Source: Burkholderia territorii
Lineage (GTDB): Bacteria; Pseudomonadota; Gammaproteobacteria; Burkholderiales; Burkholderiaceae
NCBI RefSeq assembly: GCF_902833055.1
Contig: NZ_CADFEJ010000006.1
Span: 124,001-188,000 of the forward strand
Length of the DNA stretch: 64,000 bases
Direction of reading: 5' to 3'
In this document: piece after piece, positions 50,845 through 59,175 of the stretch
How positions within the stretch are numbered: the first letter of the stretch is position 1
Layout: every line of letters begins with the position of its first letter
Notes under the pieces: model-generated
Told to the model about the DNA's origin: nothing
Seen by the model: the letters and a program-made list of their open reading frames with translations, nothing else
Database searches by the model: none
Program-made: the position numbers and the translations under genes

Positions 50845-51747
50845 TTAAAGTGTCAGGTGATCTGCCAATATCCCTATAATAACTTTTGTGCCTGTTTCGA
50901 TTTTGACATTTTCTGGCCTTCCTTTTCGTGCATAAAAGTGAATTCGGCCGCACGTGTTGGTTATTTTTGCGTGCCATTCGCAGCGCAGCTTCTCGCCATT
51001 GATTTTGATGTCGCGCTCTTCCATAGCGTCACCGTTTTTTCTGGTCTTAGGGCTCTCTGGAGAGATTGTCACTCCCTTCGAACCTGCATTTGCTATGATT
51101 ACGTGATCTTCATCAGAGTCGAAATGATCCGAAGCAAAATCATTTAGATACGAGAAGTAATCAATTATCGATCGAACATGCTCTGTATACGGAACGCCAA
51201 GGTTTTTTAGCTTATCGGGCGACTCGTGGAAATAGAGGTTTGGGAACATTCCATTGCAGAAAAATGCGAAATGTTTTTGCTCGATCTTTGCTGCGATAAA
51301 ATGCTTGCGTATTGCTGTCGGAAGATGAGAGGGTGCCGAAACCAGATGCATTCTCGCATCGTCCCACCAATCCGATGGGTCTGGGTGTACGCTCGCGAGT
51401 AGCGCACCCGAGCCATCGCTTTTAAGCACCGAAATCCCAATGCCTTCGGCTGTGTCGCTGGTGCCGCTCTCCGGAAGAGAATTCCATTTCGATATTAGTA
51501 TTTGTAAGCGTACAACCAAGTCTCGGGAGCCACTGTTGGCATCGGAGAATAGTTCTTCATTTATATTTTTTCCGTCCAATTCAAGGGAGTAAAATTTTTC
51601 ATCTTGAATTCCGATTACGTCCATAATCTCAGGGTCGGCGGATTCTGCTGCCGAAATCAGGCTGTCTAGATCTCGCTGATTCTTCTGTATATCGAACACT
51701 AATCTCGAAAAATCTATCTCATCAAGAATCAACTTAGCCTTTTGCAT
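50845..51747 (-). CDS. third gene of the DUF262-AAA operon, unknown protein
   Basis: 300 residues from ATG 51747, overlapping the end of the AAA gene by 14 bp. No family recognised. The N-terminal ~200 residues are mixed helix/strand; the C-terminal ~50 residues (INGEKLRCEWHAKITNTCGR then IHFYARKGRPENVKIETGTK and IIGILADHL) form a beta-rich module with a WH...RIHF pattern. No membrane segment. AT-rich. Its place as the last gene of a tight operon suggests it is an effector or accessory subunit, which is inference. Confidence 0.75.
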   Translation of the reverse strand: MQKAKLILDEIDFSRLVFDIQKNQRDLDSLISAAESADPEIMDVIGIQDEKFYSLELDGKNINEELFSDANSGSRDLVVRLQILISKWNSLPESGTSDTAEGIGISVLKSDGSGALLASVHPDPSDWWDDARMHLVSAPSHLPTAIRKHFIAAKIEQKHFAFFCNGMFPNLYFHESPDKLKNLGVPYTEHVRSIIDYFSYLNDFASDHFDSDEDHVIIANAGSKGVTISPESPKTRKNGDAMEERDIKINGEKLRCEWHAKITNTCGRIHFYARKGRPENVKIETGTKVIIGILADHLTL

Positions 51748-52813
51748 TTTTTTTGGCAAGCTCGCGAAGATTGATCGACATTTGATCGAAGAAGCCATTT
51801 GGCCATTTCGACAGCTTTCCGTCGGGCAGTACGGCTATATCTTCTATTTCCGTTTCCTCGTCGCGGTTCTTTGAGAAATACTTTATTGAGATGTTGTCGG
51901 GTTCAACAATTTCGGTGTGTTTCGCTGCGATACGAATGCCGTCTATGAAGTGATCGCTGTGCGTTTCAACAATTACTTGTAGGCCGCAAGAGGATGCAAG
52001 CGCCACCAACTGGCCAAGGCATGTTTGACCGCGTGGGTGCAGATGGGCTTCTGGGTTTTCGATCAAGAGGAGACCGCCTTGTTGCTGTAAGGAAGTGAAC
52101 CAAGATCTGACACGCCAGTCAGAGTCGTCTTCTCCCATCGTCCCAGACATCGTCAGGAGGCAGAGCACTATAGGCATGACGTAGCTAATTCCAAATCCCG
52201 AGTTTGTGGGTCTGGCGCCGTCTACCTGTAGCTGAGATGCGTCGTACCTCTTCAAAACATCGAAATCGAGCTTAATGCCTGGAGAAATTTCGCCCATCCA
52301 CTTCGTTAGCTGATGCTTGAGGGTGTTCGCCGCAGCTTCACCGTGGCGTAGAGGTTCTGCAACGATCATTCGTTCGAGGATAGAGGCGTAGTGGGCCGAG
52401 TATTCGCCGTGAACTCCGACGGTCATCGCCGCAATATCTTCCCTCATTGCTGGCAGTTGGACGCGAGGCCCATAGCGATCCGCGCAAACAAACTGGGCAA
52501 GGGGTAGCATCTCGGAGTGAGTAATCTCATGCCTCGATTCGAACAAACTCAGAACAGTCTTTCTGTTTTGTATCTCGAGGGTGATTGACATGGTCTCGTC
52601 GCTCGCAGACAACCGTGATTTCAATTCACCATATCCTCCATATCCATCGATATACGGATTGTCGTAATCTCGTGCGGCCAGGCACATCCGAACCGCCTGC
52701 ATCAAGCTGCTTTTTCCGGAGTTGTTCAGTCCTGCAAGGACTGTCAGTCGCCCGAGCTTGGTTTCGCACGATCGGAAGGATTTGAATGCGTTTATTTGAA
52801 TTGAATTAATCAT
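51734..52813 (-). CDS. AAA ATPase, DUF3696-type (OLD/ABC-like)
   Basis: 359 residues. Walker A LAGLNNSGKSSLMQAV near 26-41 after the start MINSIQINAFKSFRSCETKL; the Walker B/signature region is QQQGGLLLIENPEAHLHPRG, with IENPEAH, and the D-loop/H-loop region VIVETHSDHFIDGIRIA. The C-terminal ~70 residues match DUF3696. Such SMC-like ATPases act as sensors or motors in several defence systems. The ATG at 52813 overlaps the DUF262 stop by 8 bp, so translation is probably coupled. Confidence 0.88.
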   Translation of the reverse strand: MINSIQINAFKSFRSCETKLGRLTVLAGLNNSGKSSLMQAVRMCLAARDYDNPYIDGYGGYGELKSRLSASDETMSITLEIQNRKTVLSLFESRHEITHSEMLPLAQFVCADRYGPRVQLPAMREDIAAMTVGVHGEYSAHYASILERMIVAEPLRHGEAAANTLKHQLTKWMGEISPGIKLDFDVLKRYDASQLQVDGARPTNSGFGISYVMPIVLCLLTMSGTMGEDDSDWRVRSWFTSLQQQGGLLLIENPEAHLHPRGQTCLGQLVALASSCGLQVIVETHSDHFIDGIRIAAKHTEIVEPDNISIKYFSKNRDEETEIEDIAVLPDGKLSKWPNGFFDQMSINLRELAKKNAKG

Positions 52814-53999
52814 TGCTCGGCTTAAATTCGTTTAGCAATTCAACAATTTTGGTATATCTGTTCTTTACGCCAATCAGATCTCCGCCATGCCGTCCGATTG
52901 AGTCGATGAAGTCATCGTCGTAATCGAGTAGATCGTAATACTTTATTTGGAATTCCTTCTTTCGCGAAATGATCGCGGCGAAGAAGTCATCCGATATTCT
53001 TGAAAAGCAGAACATCCACATTTCAAAGAGTGATTTGTTTACTGGTGTGCGACGCTGATCGCCCCGCGAACGGCGAAATGCGTGATCGCCAAATAACATC
53101 TTGTTTCGCGACAGCGCCATCTCGAATGTGGACGAGATTCGCACTCGGTCATACGGGTTAACTTTGTCAAATGTTATGTCTCCGTTTATCCATCGCATGG
53201 TGTCGGAGAGGAATGAATCCATGTCGCCCTTAAAGGCTCGCCAGCCTCTTATATTAAAGGAAAGGTACCGTATAATTAGTTCGCGGCCGGCCATGCGATT
53301 GTCTTTCACGGTTTCGCCGATAACGGATTTGTATTCGTTCGAGTTGACGAGTAGCTTAAGTAAATCGGTTGCCTCGCCCTGGTACAGTGCATGGCGGATT
53401 TCTTGGGCGGAGAGTCGCATCCCACCGGTATTAATTCTTTTGAAGATATTCCTCTTCACCTTTTCGGGTGTGTCTGGGTTTATTATGGTGAACGATAATT
53501 CCGCTTCCATGATGTTATTAATGATTCTTGCGACGTTCATCTTTTTCTCGATGTCGAAGAACATTTTTCCATCGAAGAGTTCTCCCCAGAATTCGAGGCC
53601 CTTCAAGGCAAATCCCTTTCCATCGTCATCCGGCCCAAGAATAAAATCGCGAATCGTAGTCAGCCGTTGCAGCCCGTCCACGACCTCCCAGACACCATCC
53701 TTGTCCTCTGAAACATAGAACATTGGCAATGGAATTCGCAACATCATCGATTCGATCAATAGACTTTTCCGCTGATCGTCCCAGACATAATTGCGCTGAA
53801 AGCTCGGTGCAAGTTTGATCGTCGAGTTTCGGATACGGCGCAGCACAGTATCTAACGCGACGACCTTAGACGAAATGGATATTGATGCCGGATCGAAAGG
53901 CTCATGGGTAGAGAAGTGTTCCGTCTCCTCTTGCTCTACGCCAGCCTTCATCCCTTCGTCGGCAAGTTCCTCTGGAGCGGCGTTTGTTTGGATCGTCAC
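52806..53999 (-). CDS. DUF262 (GmrS/ParB-like nuclease fold) protein
   Basis: 397 residues from GTG 53999, with AGGGGA nine bases before. DUF262 signatures: PSFQRNYVWDDQRKSLLIES (Q68-R69-N70), VWEVVDGLQRLTTIRDFILG (D108-G-L-Q-R), and the IFKRINTGGMRLSAQEIRHA block. The domain has the ParB/sulfiredoxin fold that uses NTP hydrolysis and, in GmrSD and BrxU enzymes, partners a nuclease half (DUF1524); that DUF1524 half is absent here, so nuclease activity would have to come from elsewhere. First gene of the three-gene operon. Confidence 0.88.
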   Translation of the reverse strand: MTIQTNAAPEELADEGMKAGVEQEETEHFSTHEPFDPASISISSKVVALDTVLRRIRNSTIKLAPSFQRNYVWDDQRKSLLIESMMLRIPLPMFYVSEDKDGVWEVVDGLQRLTTIRDFILGPDDDGKGFALKGLEFWGELFDGKMFFDIEKKMNVARIINNIMEAELSFTIINPDTPEKVKRNIFKRINTGGMRLSAQEIRHALYQGEATDLLKLLVNSNEYKSVIGETVKDNRMAGRELIIRYLSFNIRGWRAFKGDMDSFLSDTMRWINGDITFDKVNPYDRVRISSTFEMALSRNKMLFGDHAFRRSRGDQRRTPVNKSLFEMWMFCFSRISDDFFAAIISRKKEFQIKYYDLLDYDDDFIDSIGRHGGDLIGVKNRYTKIVELLNEFKPSND

Positions 54000-54303
54000 T
54001 GTACTGTTCCCCTACGGTCGCCTCCCTCGGGAGGCAAGATGCCAAGCATGGTGATGCGGGGATTCTATCTGAAGGACGTTGTTGCGCTGCGCCCTTGCGG
54101 TCGAATCCTTGTCGACACGAACTTGCAAGCGTCCCTCACGTAATGCAGGCTGTGAGCGTTCAAATGATCGCGCCTGAGGCAGAACAAGCCGTCAAATCTC
54201 TGGGAGCACCCGGGGAAGGGCTTTCCCGGCGCGTGATGGTTCGCGGAGGCATGTGACCGGGTTTCGGCGTAGTTTCCTCTGGCGGAACCCGTCCCTTTGA
54301 GAC
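54000..54303. other. intergenic 304 bp between the DUF262 operon and the integrase
   Basis: No gene supported. It carries the operon promoter and the integrase end. An imperfect hairpin CCGGGGAAGGGCTTTCCCGG (about 54211-54230) could serve as a terminator for the integrase side, though no T tract follows. Confidence 0.35.
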
Positions 54304-55551
54304 TCAGGCACCGCTGCATAATTTGTCATCAACAGAAGCGGCCACGGTACCGTTGTTTGTCCCGGCCTCTTCCTCGACAACATCTAGCCAGTTCGCCCAC
54401 GCCTGCATCATGTCCCGTCGCTCTGGCAAGTACTTGGCGTGGTTGTACGTCGAGCGAGTCTTGTCCTTGTCCTTATGCGAAAGCTGTATCTCGACGACTT
54501 CGTCCTTCCAACCCATCTCATGAAGGTTCGTCGACGCGGTTGCTCGGAAGTCGTGGCCGGTTATCGGTTCGGGGTTATGCTGCATCATGGGATCGAGCGC
54601 CCGATTGATTGTTGCTCGACTCATGTGGGGGCGCTTCCGATTGCTATGAAGGATCGGCAGGATATATCCGCGATCGCCGTAGATTTCCTGCAACTCGCGT
54701 AGCAGACTGAGCGCTTGCGTAGGAAGCGGAACGATGTGCAGCCGTCGCGACTTGATCTTCTCCGGCGGAACTCGCCACTCGGCGGCGGCCAGATCGATTT
54801 CCTCCCAGCGCGCTCGACAAAGCTCGGCCGTTCTCGGAAACAGCATCATCAGCAGGCGGATCGCAATCGTGGTTCTCCTGCTCCTGTACATAGGCAATTG
54901 CCGAAAGAGCGCCTTCAGTTCTTCACGACTTAGCGGCCGAGCATGCTCGGTCGGCGGCTTGAGAACTGCTCCGCGCAACACCGAGGCTGGATCGGTGTCG
55001 GCGCGAAGTGTGATCACCGCGTACTGGAACACGTTGGATACGTACTGACGCAGTTTGATCGCTACGGAAGGGGAGCCGCGCTTTTCGACCCGACGCATCA
55101 ACGTAAGCACCTCGTGCGCGGTAATAGAGCGCATCGGGCGGTTCCCGATGTACGGGTAAGCGTCTGCTTCGAGCATGCGCTGAATCTCGCCCAAGTGCCG
55201 CTCCGTCCACGTCTTGCGCTTCTTCTCCAGCCACTCGTCGCTGATGGCACGAAAAGTGGCTTTGCCTTCGCTAATGCGCGCAGACAAGACTTCCCGTCGT
55301 GCATGGGACGGGTGTAGCCCCTTTTTGACAAGTTCACGGGCATCGTCGCGTGCTACGCGCGCGGCCTGAAGGCTGATGGCGGGATACTCGCCGATCGCGA
55401 AGACATTTTCCTTTCCGGCAATTCTGTACTTGTACCGCCAGAGCTTCGAGCCGGACGGCTTTACCAGCAGATACAGTCCATTGCCATCGGTAAGTTTGGT
55501 AGGCTTGTCGCCTGCCTTTGCTTGTCGGATCTTGATGTCGGTAAGTGGCAC
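54304..55551 (-). CDS. tyrosine-type site-specific integrase (P4-family)
   Basis: 415 residues from GTG 55551 (MPLTDIKIRQAKAGDKPTKL). N-terminal DUF4102 arm-binding domain, SAM-like core-binding domain, and catalytic domain with the full set R240 (PRTAEL), H333 and R336 (TGHDFR), H359 (LSHKDK), Y369 (STYNHAKYL). Catalyses integration and excision at the att repeat. The frame is open upstream, but that stretch is non-conserved and holds the TACCCCC repeats. It sits next to attR as usual for such islands and seems functional. Confidence 0.92.
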   Translation of the reverse strand: MPLTDIKIRQAKAGDKPTKLTDGNGLYLLVKPSGSKLWRYKYRIAGKENVFAIGEYPAISLQAARVARDDARELVKKGLHPSHARREVLSARISEGKATFRAISDEWLEKKRKTWTERHLGEIQRMLEADAYPYIGNRPMRSITAHEVLTLMRRVEKRGSPSVAIKLRQYVSNVFQYAVITLRADTDPASVLRGAVLKPPTEHARPLSREELKALFRQLPMYRSRRTTIAIRLLMMLFPRTAELCRARWEEIDLAAAEWRVPPEKIKSRRLHIVPLPTQALSLLRELQEIYGDRGYILPILHSNRKRPHMSRATINRALDPMMQHNPEPITGHDFRATASTNLHEMGWKDEVVEIQLSHKDKDKTRSTYNHAKYLPERRDMMQAWANWLDVVEEEAGTNNGTVAASVDDKLCSGA

Positions 55552-55560
55552 GGTGGAAAA

Positions 55561-55611
55561 GGGGGTATCGTCTCTGGATGGTTGAAATGATCCCCCCTTT
55601 TGTACCCCCTT
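55561..55611. repeat. putative integrase arm sites / integrase leader repeats, right end
   Basis: GGGGGTATC (55561-55569, inverted), TGATCCCCCCT (from 55589) and TGTACCCCCT (from 55601). They are similar to the pair at 39142-39163 inside the left end, and lie between the integrase start and attR. Confidence 0.45.
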
Positions 55612-55726
55612 TTTTCTCGGCTGGACACGATTTTCGGCGAACGTAAGCGAACAACGGAAGGGTGTAGAGCACCCAACTGGTAAGGGTTTGGCGCAAATTC
55701 CCGAACCAACACGAACAGGAGCGAAC

Positions 55727-55759
55727 GAAGTGATCAGACATATCGTCATGTGGAAGCTG
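55727..55759 (+). repeat. attR: right direct repeat of the island
   Basis: Identical to 39047-39079. It supplies the GTG start and the first ten codons of the Dabb gene, so the gene is intact although the island lies directly upstream. Confidence 0.9.
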
Positions 55760-56044
55760 AAGGAATCGGCGGAAGGCGGCACGCGCGCGCAGAACGCGCT
55801 GAAGCTGAAGGAAAAGCTCGAAGGCTGCCGCGACATCGTGCCTGGCATCCTGCAACTCGATGTCGGCATCGCGACGCCCGGCCTCGAAGCGACGTCGGAC
55901 GTCGTGCTCGTGTCCGATTTCACGGACCAGGCCGCGCTCGATGCGTACCAGGTGCACCCGGTTCACCAGGAGGTGAAGAAATTCGTCGTGGCCGTGGCCG
56001 AATCGCGCCAGTGCGTCGACTACCTGTCCGACAGCGCACGATGA
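55730..56044 (+). CDS. Dabb family protein (stress-responsive A/B barrel)
   Basis: 104 residues from a GTG start at 55730, with AGGAGCGAACGAA in front. Pattern: IRHIVMWKLKESAEGGTRAQ, VPGILQLDVGIATPGLEATS, YQVHPVHQEVKKFVVAVAES, the Dabb dimeric alpha-beta barrel fold. Role unknown; related barrels include monooxygenase-like and stress proteins. The island integrates in this gene, and the first codons come from the att repeat. The downstream thioesterase gene overlaps it by 4 bp (ATGA), so it is co-translated. Its native promoter was separated by the island. Confidence 0.9.
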   Translation: MIRHIVMWKLKESAEGGTRAQNALKLKEKLEGCRDIVPGILQLDVGIATPGLEATSDVVLVSDFTDQAALDAYQVHPVHQEVKKFVVAVAESRQCVDYLSDSAR

Positions 56045-56520
56045 GCAACGCGGCATCCCCGACGGACGGCCCGTCGATCGAAAGCCCGTTCGTCGATCTC
56101 CTCGGCGTGCGGCTCGTGTCCGCGAAGGATGGTGCGAGCGAGATCGTGCTGCCGCTCGACGAGCGGCACATGAACACGTGGAGCATCGCGCACGGCGGCG
56201 TGACGATGACGCTGTCGGACATCGCGCTCGCGATGGCGGCCCGCAGCCTGACCGATGACGGCGTCGGCGTCGTCACGGTCGAGATGAAGGTGAATTTCAT
56301 GCAGCCCGGCCGCGGCGAGTTGCGCGCATACGGGCGCGTGATGCATCGTTCGACGACGATGGCGTACTGCGAAGGCGAAGTACGCGACAGCGACGGCAAC
56401 TTCGTCGCGAAGGCGCTCGGCACGTTCAAGTACATGCGGCGGCTCGCGGTGGGTCGCGACATCAAGCGGCAACGCACGCGCACGGCGCCGGACGCGCAGC
56501 CCGGCCCGAGCGACGCGTAA
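56041..56520 (+). CDS. PaaI-type hotdog thioesterase
   Basis: 159 residues. Hotdog fold with the active-site region SIAHGGVTMTLSDIALAMAA and VTVEMKVNFMQPGRGELRAY. Family members hydrolyse acyl-CoA, often aromatic. Its ATG overlaps the Dabb stop (ATGA). A terminator hairpin follows at 56534. Substrate is not known. Confidence 0.88.
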   Translation: MSNAASPTDGPSIESPFVDLLGVRLVSAKDGASEIVLPLDERHMNTWSIAHGGVTMTLSDIALAMAARSLTDDGVGVVTVEMKVNFMQPGRGELRAYGRVMHRSTTMAYCEGEVRDSDGNFVAKALGTFKYMRRLAVGRDIKRQRTRTAPDAQPGPSDA

Positions 56521-56533
56521 GCGCCGGGACGTG

Positions 56534-56572
56534 CGGCCCTGCCTGGTCACGGGCAGGGCCGTTTCTTTTTAC
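56534..56572 (+). terminator. terminator after the Dabb-thioesterase operon
   Basis: CGGCCCTGCC (about 56534-56543) and GGGCAGGGCCG (56551-56561) form a strong GC stem with a T-rich tail. Confidence 0.75.
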
Positions 56573-56804
56573 GGCACGGATTCGCAGCGGGACGGCGTCA
56601 CGGTGAGAGCGAAACCAATGAAGCGGGCCATGAATGCGATCAACCGCCAGTTCCTGATCGTGTCATGCCCGCAACGCGCGGCGAGCGCCGACGATTTCCG
56701 GGTCGCCGAAACGCCGCTGGTGCTGCTCGTGCCGCTCGTCCGATCCGCGCGTGGCATCATGTGACGCTTGTCCGTTCACGGCGCCGCACGCGCCGTTCTC
56801 CCCG

Positions 56805-57764
56805 ATGCCGCTGAATCCGAAGATCGCCCAGATACTCGACATGGTCGAGCGCGCGAAACGCCCGTCCTATCACCACCAGACGCCGCAGCAGGCGCGCGCC
56901 GCGTACGAGAAGAGCGCACCCATCCTCGACGTCGCGCCCGCGCCGATGCATTCGGTCGAGAGCTGCGTCGTGCCGACGCGCGATGGCCGCACGATCGGCG
57001 CTCGGCTCTATCTGCCCGTCGAGCCGAGCCTCGCCGAACCGCTGCCGGCGCTCGTCTATTACCACGGTGGCGGCTTCACGGTCGGCAGCGTCGATACGCA
57101 TGACGCGCTGTGCCGCATGTTCGCGCGCGACGCCGGGTGCGCGGTGCTGTCGGTCGACTACCGGCTCGCGCCCGAACACCGCTTTCCGACCGCGGTGAAC
57201 GATGCCGACGACGCGTTGCGCTGGCTGCATCGCGAGGCCGCCGCATTCGGGATCGACGCGACGCGGCTCGCGGTCGGCGGCGACAGCGCGGGCGGCACGC
57301 TCGCGACCGTCTGCGCGGTGCTCGCGCGCGACGCGGGCATCGACCTTGCTCTGCAGTTGCTGATCTATCCGGGCGTGACGCGCGACCAGGACACCGAGTC
57401 GCACGGACGGCTTGCGAACGGCTATCTGCTGACGCAGGACACGATCCAGTGGTTCTTCACGCAATACGTGCGCGATCCCTCCGACCGGGACGACTGGCGC
57501 TTCGCGCCGCTCGACGGCACGCGTGGCGCGCCGTCGTTCGCCGGCGTGGCGCCGGCCTGGATCGCGACGGCCGAATACGATCCGCTGAGCGACGAAGGCG
57601 CCGCATACGCGGACAAGCTGCGCGCGGCCGGCAATACGGTAACGCTGGTCTGCTATCCGGGGATGATCCACGAGTTCTTCAAGATGGGCGGCTACGTGCC
57701 GGAGGTGCGGGCCGCGCATGCCGACGCGGTGGCGGCGCTCAAGGCCGCTTTCGACGACGATTGA
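56805..57764 (+). CDS. alpha/beta hydrolase, hormone-sensitive-lipase type
   Basis: 319 residues. Oxyanion HGGG (87-90) in PALVYYHGGGFTVGSVDTHD, nucleophile S161 in LAVGGDSAGGTLATV, Asp in IATAEYDPLSDEGAAYADKL and His in YPGMIHEFFKMGGYV. Esterase/lipase acting on short acyl esters; substrate unknown. Cytosolic. ATG 56805 starts MPLNPKIAQILDMVERAKRP; the frame is open upstream without support. Confidence 0.88.
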   Translation: MPLNPKIAQILDMVERAKRPSYHHQTPQQARAAYEKSAPILDVAPAPMHSVESCVVPTRDGRTIGARLYLPVEPSLAEPLPALVYYHGGGFTVGSVDTHDALCRMFARDAGCAVLSVDYRLAPEHRFPTAVNDADDALRWLHREAAAFGIDATRLAVGGDSAGGTLATVCAVLARDAGIDLALQLLIYPGVTRDQDTESHGRLANGYLLTQDTIQWFFTQYVRDPSDRDDWRFAPLDGTRGAPSFAGVAPAWIATAEYDPLSDEGAAYADKLRAAGNTVTLVCYPGMIHEFFKMGGYVPEVRAAHADAVAALKAAFDDD

Positions 57765-57798
57765 CGGCAGCGGCGCCGGGCGCCGCGCGGAGGAAGCG

Positions 57799-58239
57799 AT
57801 GACCGACGGCTGGGTGGAAACGGGCGACTGGGCCGTGCTGGGCGGCGACGCCGCACGTATTCGCGATGCGGTGTTCGTGCGCGAGCAGCGCATTCCGCCG
57901 GAATGGGAACTGGACGACGAGGATCCGGTGTCGCTGCACGCGGTTGCGTACCGGGTCGATGCGGCGACCGGCGCGCGCCGCGCGGTCGCGACGGGACGGC
58001 TGCTGCGCACCGGCACGATCGGCCGCGTTGCGGTGCTGGCCGACGCGCGCGGGCAGGGCGCGGGATCGGCCGTGCTGCATGCACTCCTGGACGCGGCGCG
58101 GCAGCGCGGCGAGCCGATCGTACGGCTCTACGCACTGGTTGCCGCGGTGCCGTTCTACGTGCGGCACGGCTTCGCGGCGATCGGCGAACCGTTCGTCGAA
58201 ATCGGCGTACCGCACGTCGAGATGGTGCGCGCACCCTAG
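57799..58239 (+). CDS. GNAT-family N-acetyltransferase
   Basis: 146 residues with a GGAGGAA site six bases before ATG 57799. GNAT fold of the YjcF-like type: IRDAVFVREQRIPPEWELDD, GRLLRTGTIGRVAVLADARG, QGAGSAVLHALLDAARQRGE (acetyl-CoA loop) and VPFYVRHGFAAIGEPFVEIG. Substrate unknown. 34 bp after the hydrolase gene. Confidence 0.85.
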   Translation: MTDGWVETGDWAVLGGDAARIRDAVFVREQRIPPEWELDDEDPVSLHAVAYRVDAATGARRAVATGRLLRTGTIGRVAVLADARGQGAGSAVLHALLDAARQRGEPIVRLYALVAAVPFYVRHGFAAIGEPFVEIGVPHVEMVRAP

Positions 58240-58253
58240 CGCGCGCCTTGGGC

Positions 58254-59099
58254 TCAACGCGGCTGCGTCGCGTCGATGTCGAACGTGAACGCGCGCTCGA
58301 AACTGCCCGGCCGAACGGTGCGGTGCGAGCCATCGTCGTCGCAGCGTTCCTTGATGTCGACCGTCAGCCGCACGCCTTCCTTCATCGTCACGCGCAGCGC
58401 GGTCGTGCCGCGCGTGCCGTATTCGGGCGTCTCGATGAACGCAGCCGACAGTGCCCGCTCGCGCTCGAGCGGAATGCCGGTGTGCGGCAGCGCGTCGTCG
58501 TCCGCGACGTGCGGATCGCGCATCAGCTCGATCAGCTCGTCGAGCGACGGGTTCGGGTTGTCGGTCAACAGCGTGCCGAGTTCCGCGCGCTTGCGCACGA
58601 CTTTCGGCCAGGGCGTATCGAGCCGCGCGTTCGACAGCGCATGCACGCCGGCGCCGATCGCGACCGGCGCCGCAACGCCGGTCTCGCCCTCGGCCGCGCG
58701 ATTGCAGAACCACGCGAGCTCGCGCCGCTTCCAGTCGCCGACCAGCAGGTTGAAGCCGTTGTATACGGCCGCGTGCTCGGCCAGCTCGCCGAGATAGTCG
58801 AGCGGCGCGATGGACGGGCCGCGCAGGAAATCCGACACGAGCTTGCCGCGGGTCGGCGCGCCTGCGCGAATGTCGAACGGCGCACGGTAATTCGTCAGCG
58901 CCGCGAAGCGACCGTCGCGCGACACGCCGAGCCAGGTGCCGCCCGCTTCGAGATCGCGGCCGGCGAGCACGCCCGGCACATCTTCCCACCAGGAAAGCGG
59001 CGCACTCGTACGGCGAAAGAATTCGTCGCGGTTGGCGGTCAGGGTAAAGACAGGACCGGCGGCGGCATCAGGCTGCCAGTCGAAGGCAATCAGACACAT
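58254..59099 (-). CDS. NRDE/TANGO2-family protein
   Basis: 281 residues. The start MCLIAFDWQPDAAAGPVFTL leads directly to the TANRDEFFRRTSAPLSWWED block that names the family; also GTWLGVSRDGRFAALTNYRA and GPSIAPLDYLGELAEHAAVY. The second residue Cys could be an N-terminal nucleophile. Related proteins act in haem handling or amidohydrolysis, but the role in bacteria is not settled. Followed downstream by the convergent GNAT gene and preceded by ygfZ on the same strand. Confidence 0.88.
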   Translation of the reverse strand: MCLIAFDWQPDAAAGPVFTLTANRDEFFRRTSAPLSWWEDVPGVLAGRDLEAGGTWLGVSRDGRFAALTNYRAPFDIRAGAPTRGKLVSDFLRGPSIAPLDYLGELAEHAAVYNGFNLLVGDWKRRELAWFCNRAAEGETGVAAPVAIGAGVHALSNARLDTPWPKVVRKRAELGTLLTDNPNPSLDELIELMRDPHVADDDALPHTGIPLERERALSAAFIETPEYGTRGTTALRVTMKEGVRLTVDIKERCDDDGSHRTVRPGSFERAFTFDIDATQPR

Positions 59100-59175
59100 C
59101 GGGCGAATCTCTCGCAGGAAACATCGTGCGCCGGCCACGATCGGGGAGCCGGCGTGCGAACGGGTTGTCAGTGCG

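Larger units (their letters stand above)
39047..55759. mobile_element. genomic island integrated in the 5' end of a Dabb gene
   Basis: A 33-bp perfect direct repeat (39047-39079 and 55727-55759) bounds 16.7 kb of mostly AT-richer DNA with an intact tyrosine integrase next to the right repeat, an AlpA regulator, an IS21-family element and several defence-like genes. The repeat covers the GTG start and first ten codons of the Dabb gene, so the right copy regenerates a complete gene. Short TACCCCC-type repeats lie inside both ends, as expected for integrase arm sites. No conjugation or phage structural genes were seen, so it probably needs a helper to move. Confidence 0.9.

Noticed and set aside
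56531..56764. 77-codon frame after the thioesterase gene
   Set aside because: Starts inside the terminator hairpin, no ribosome site, no recognisable residues.
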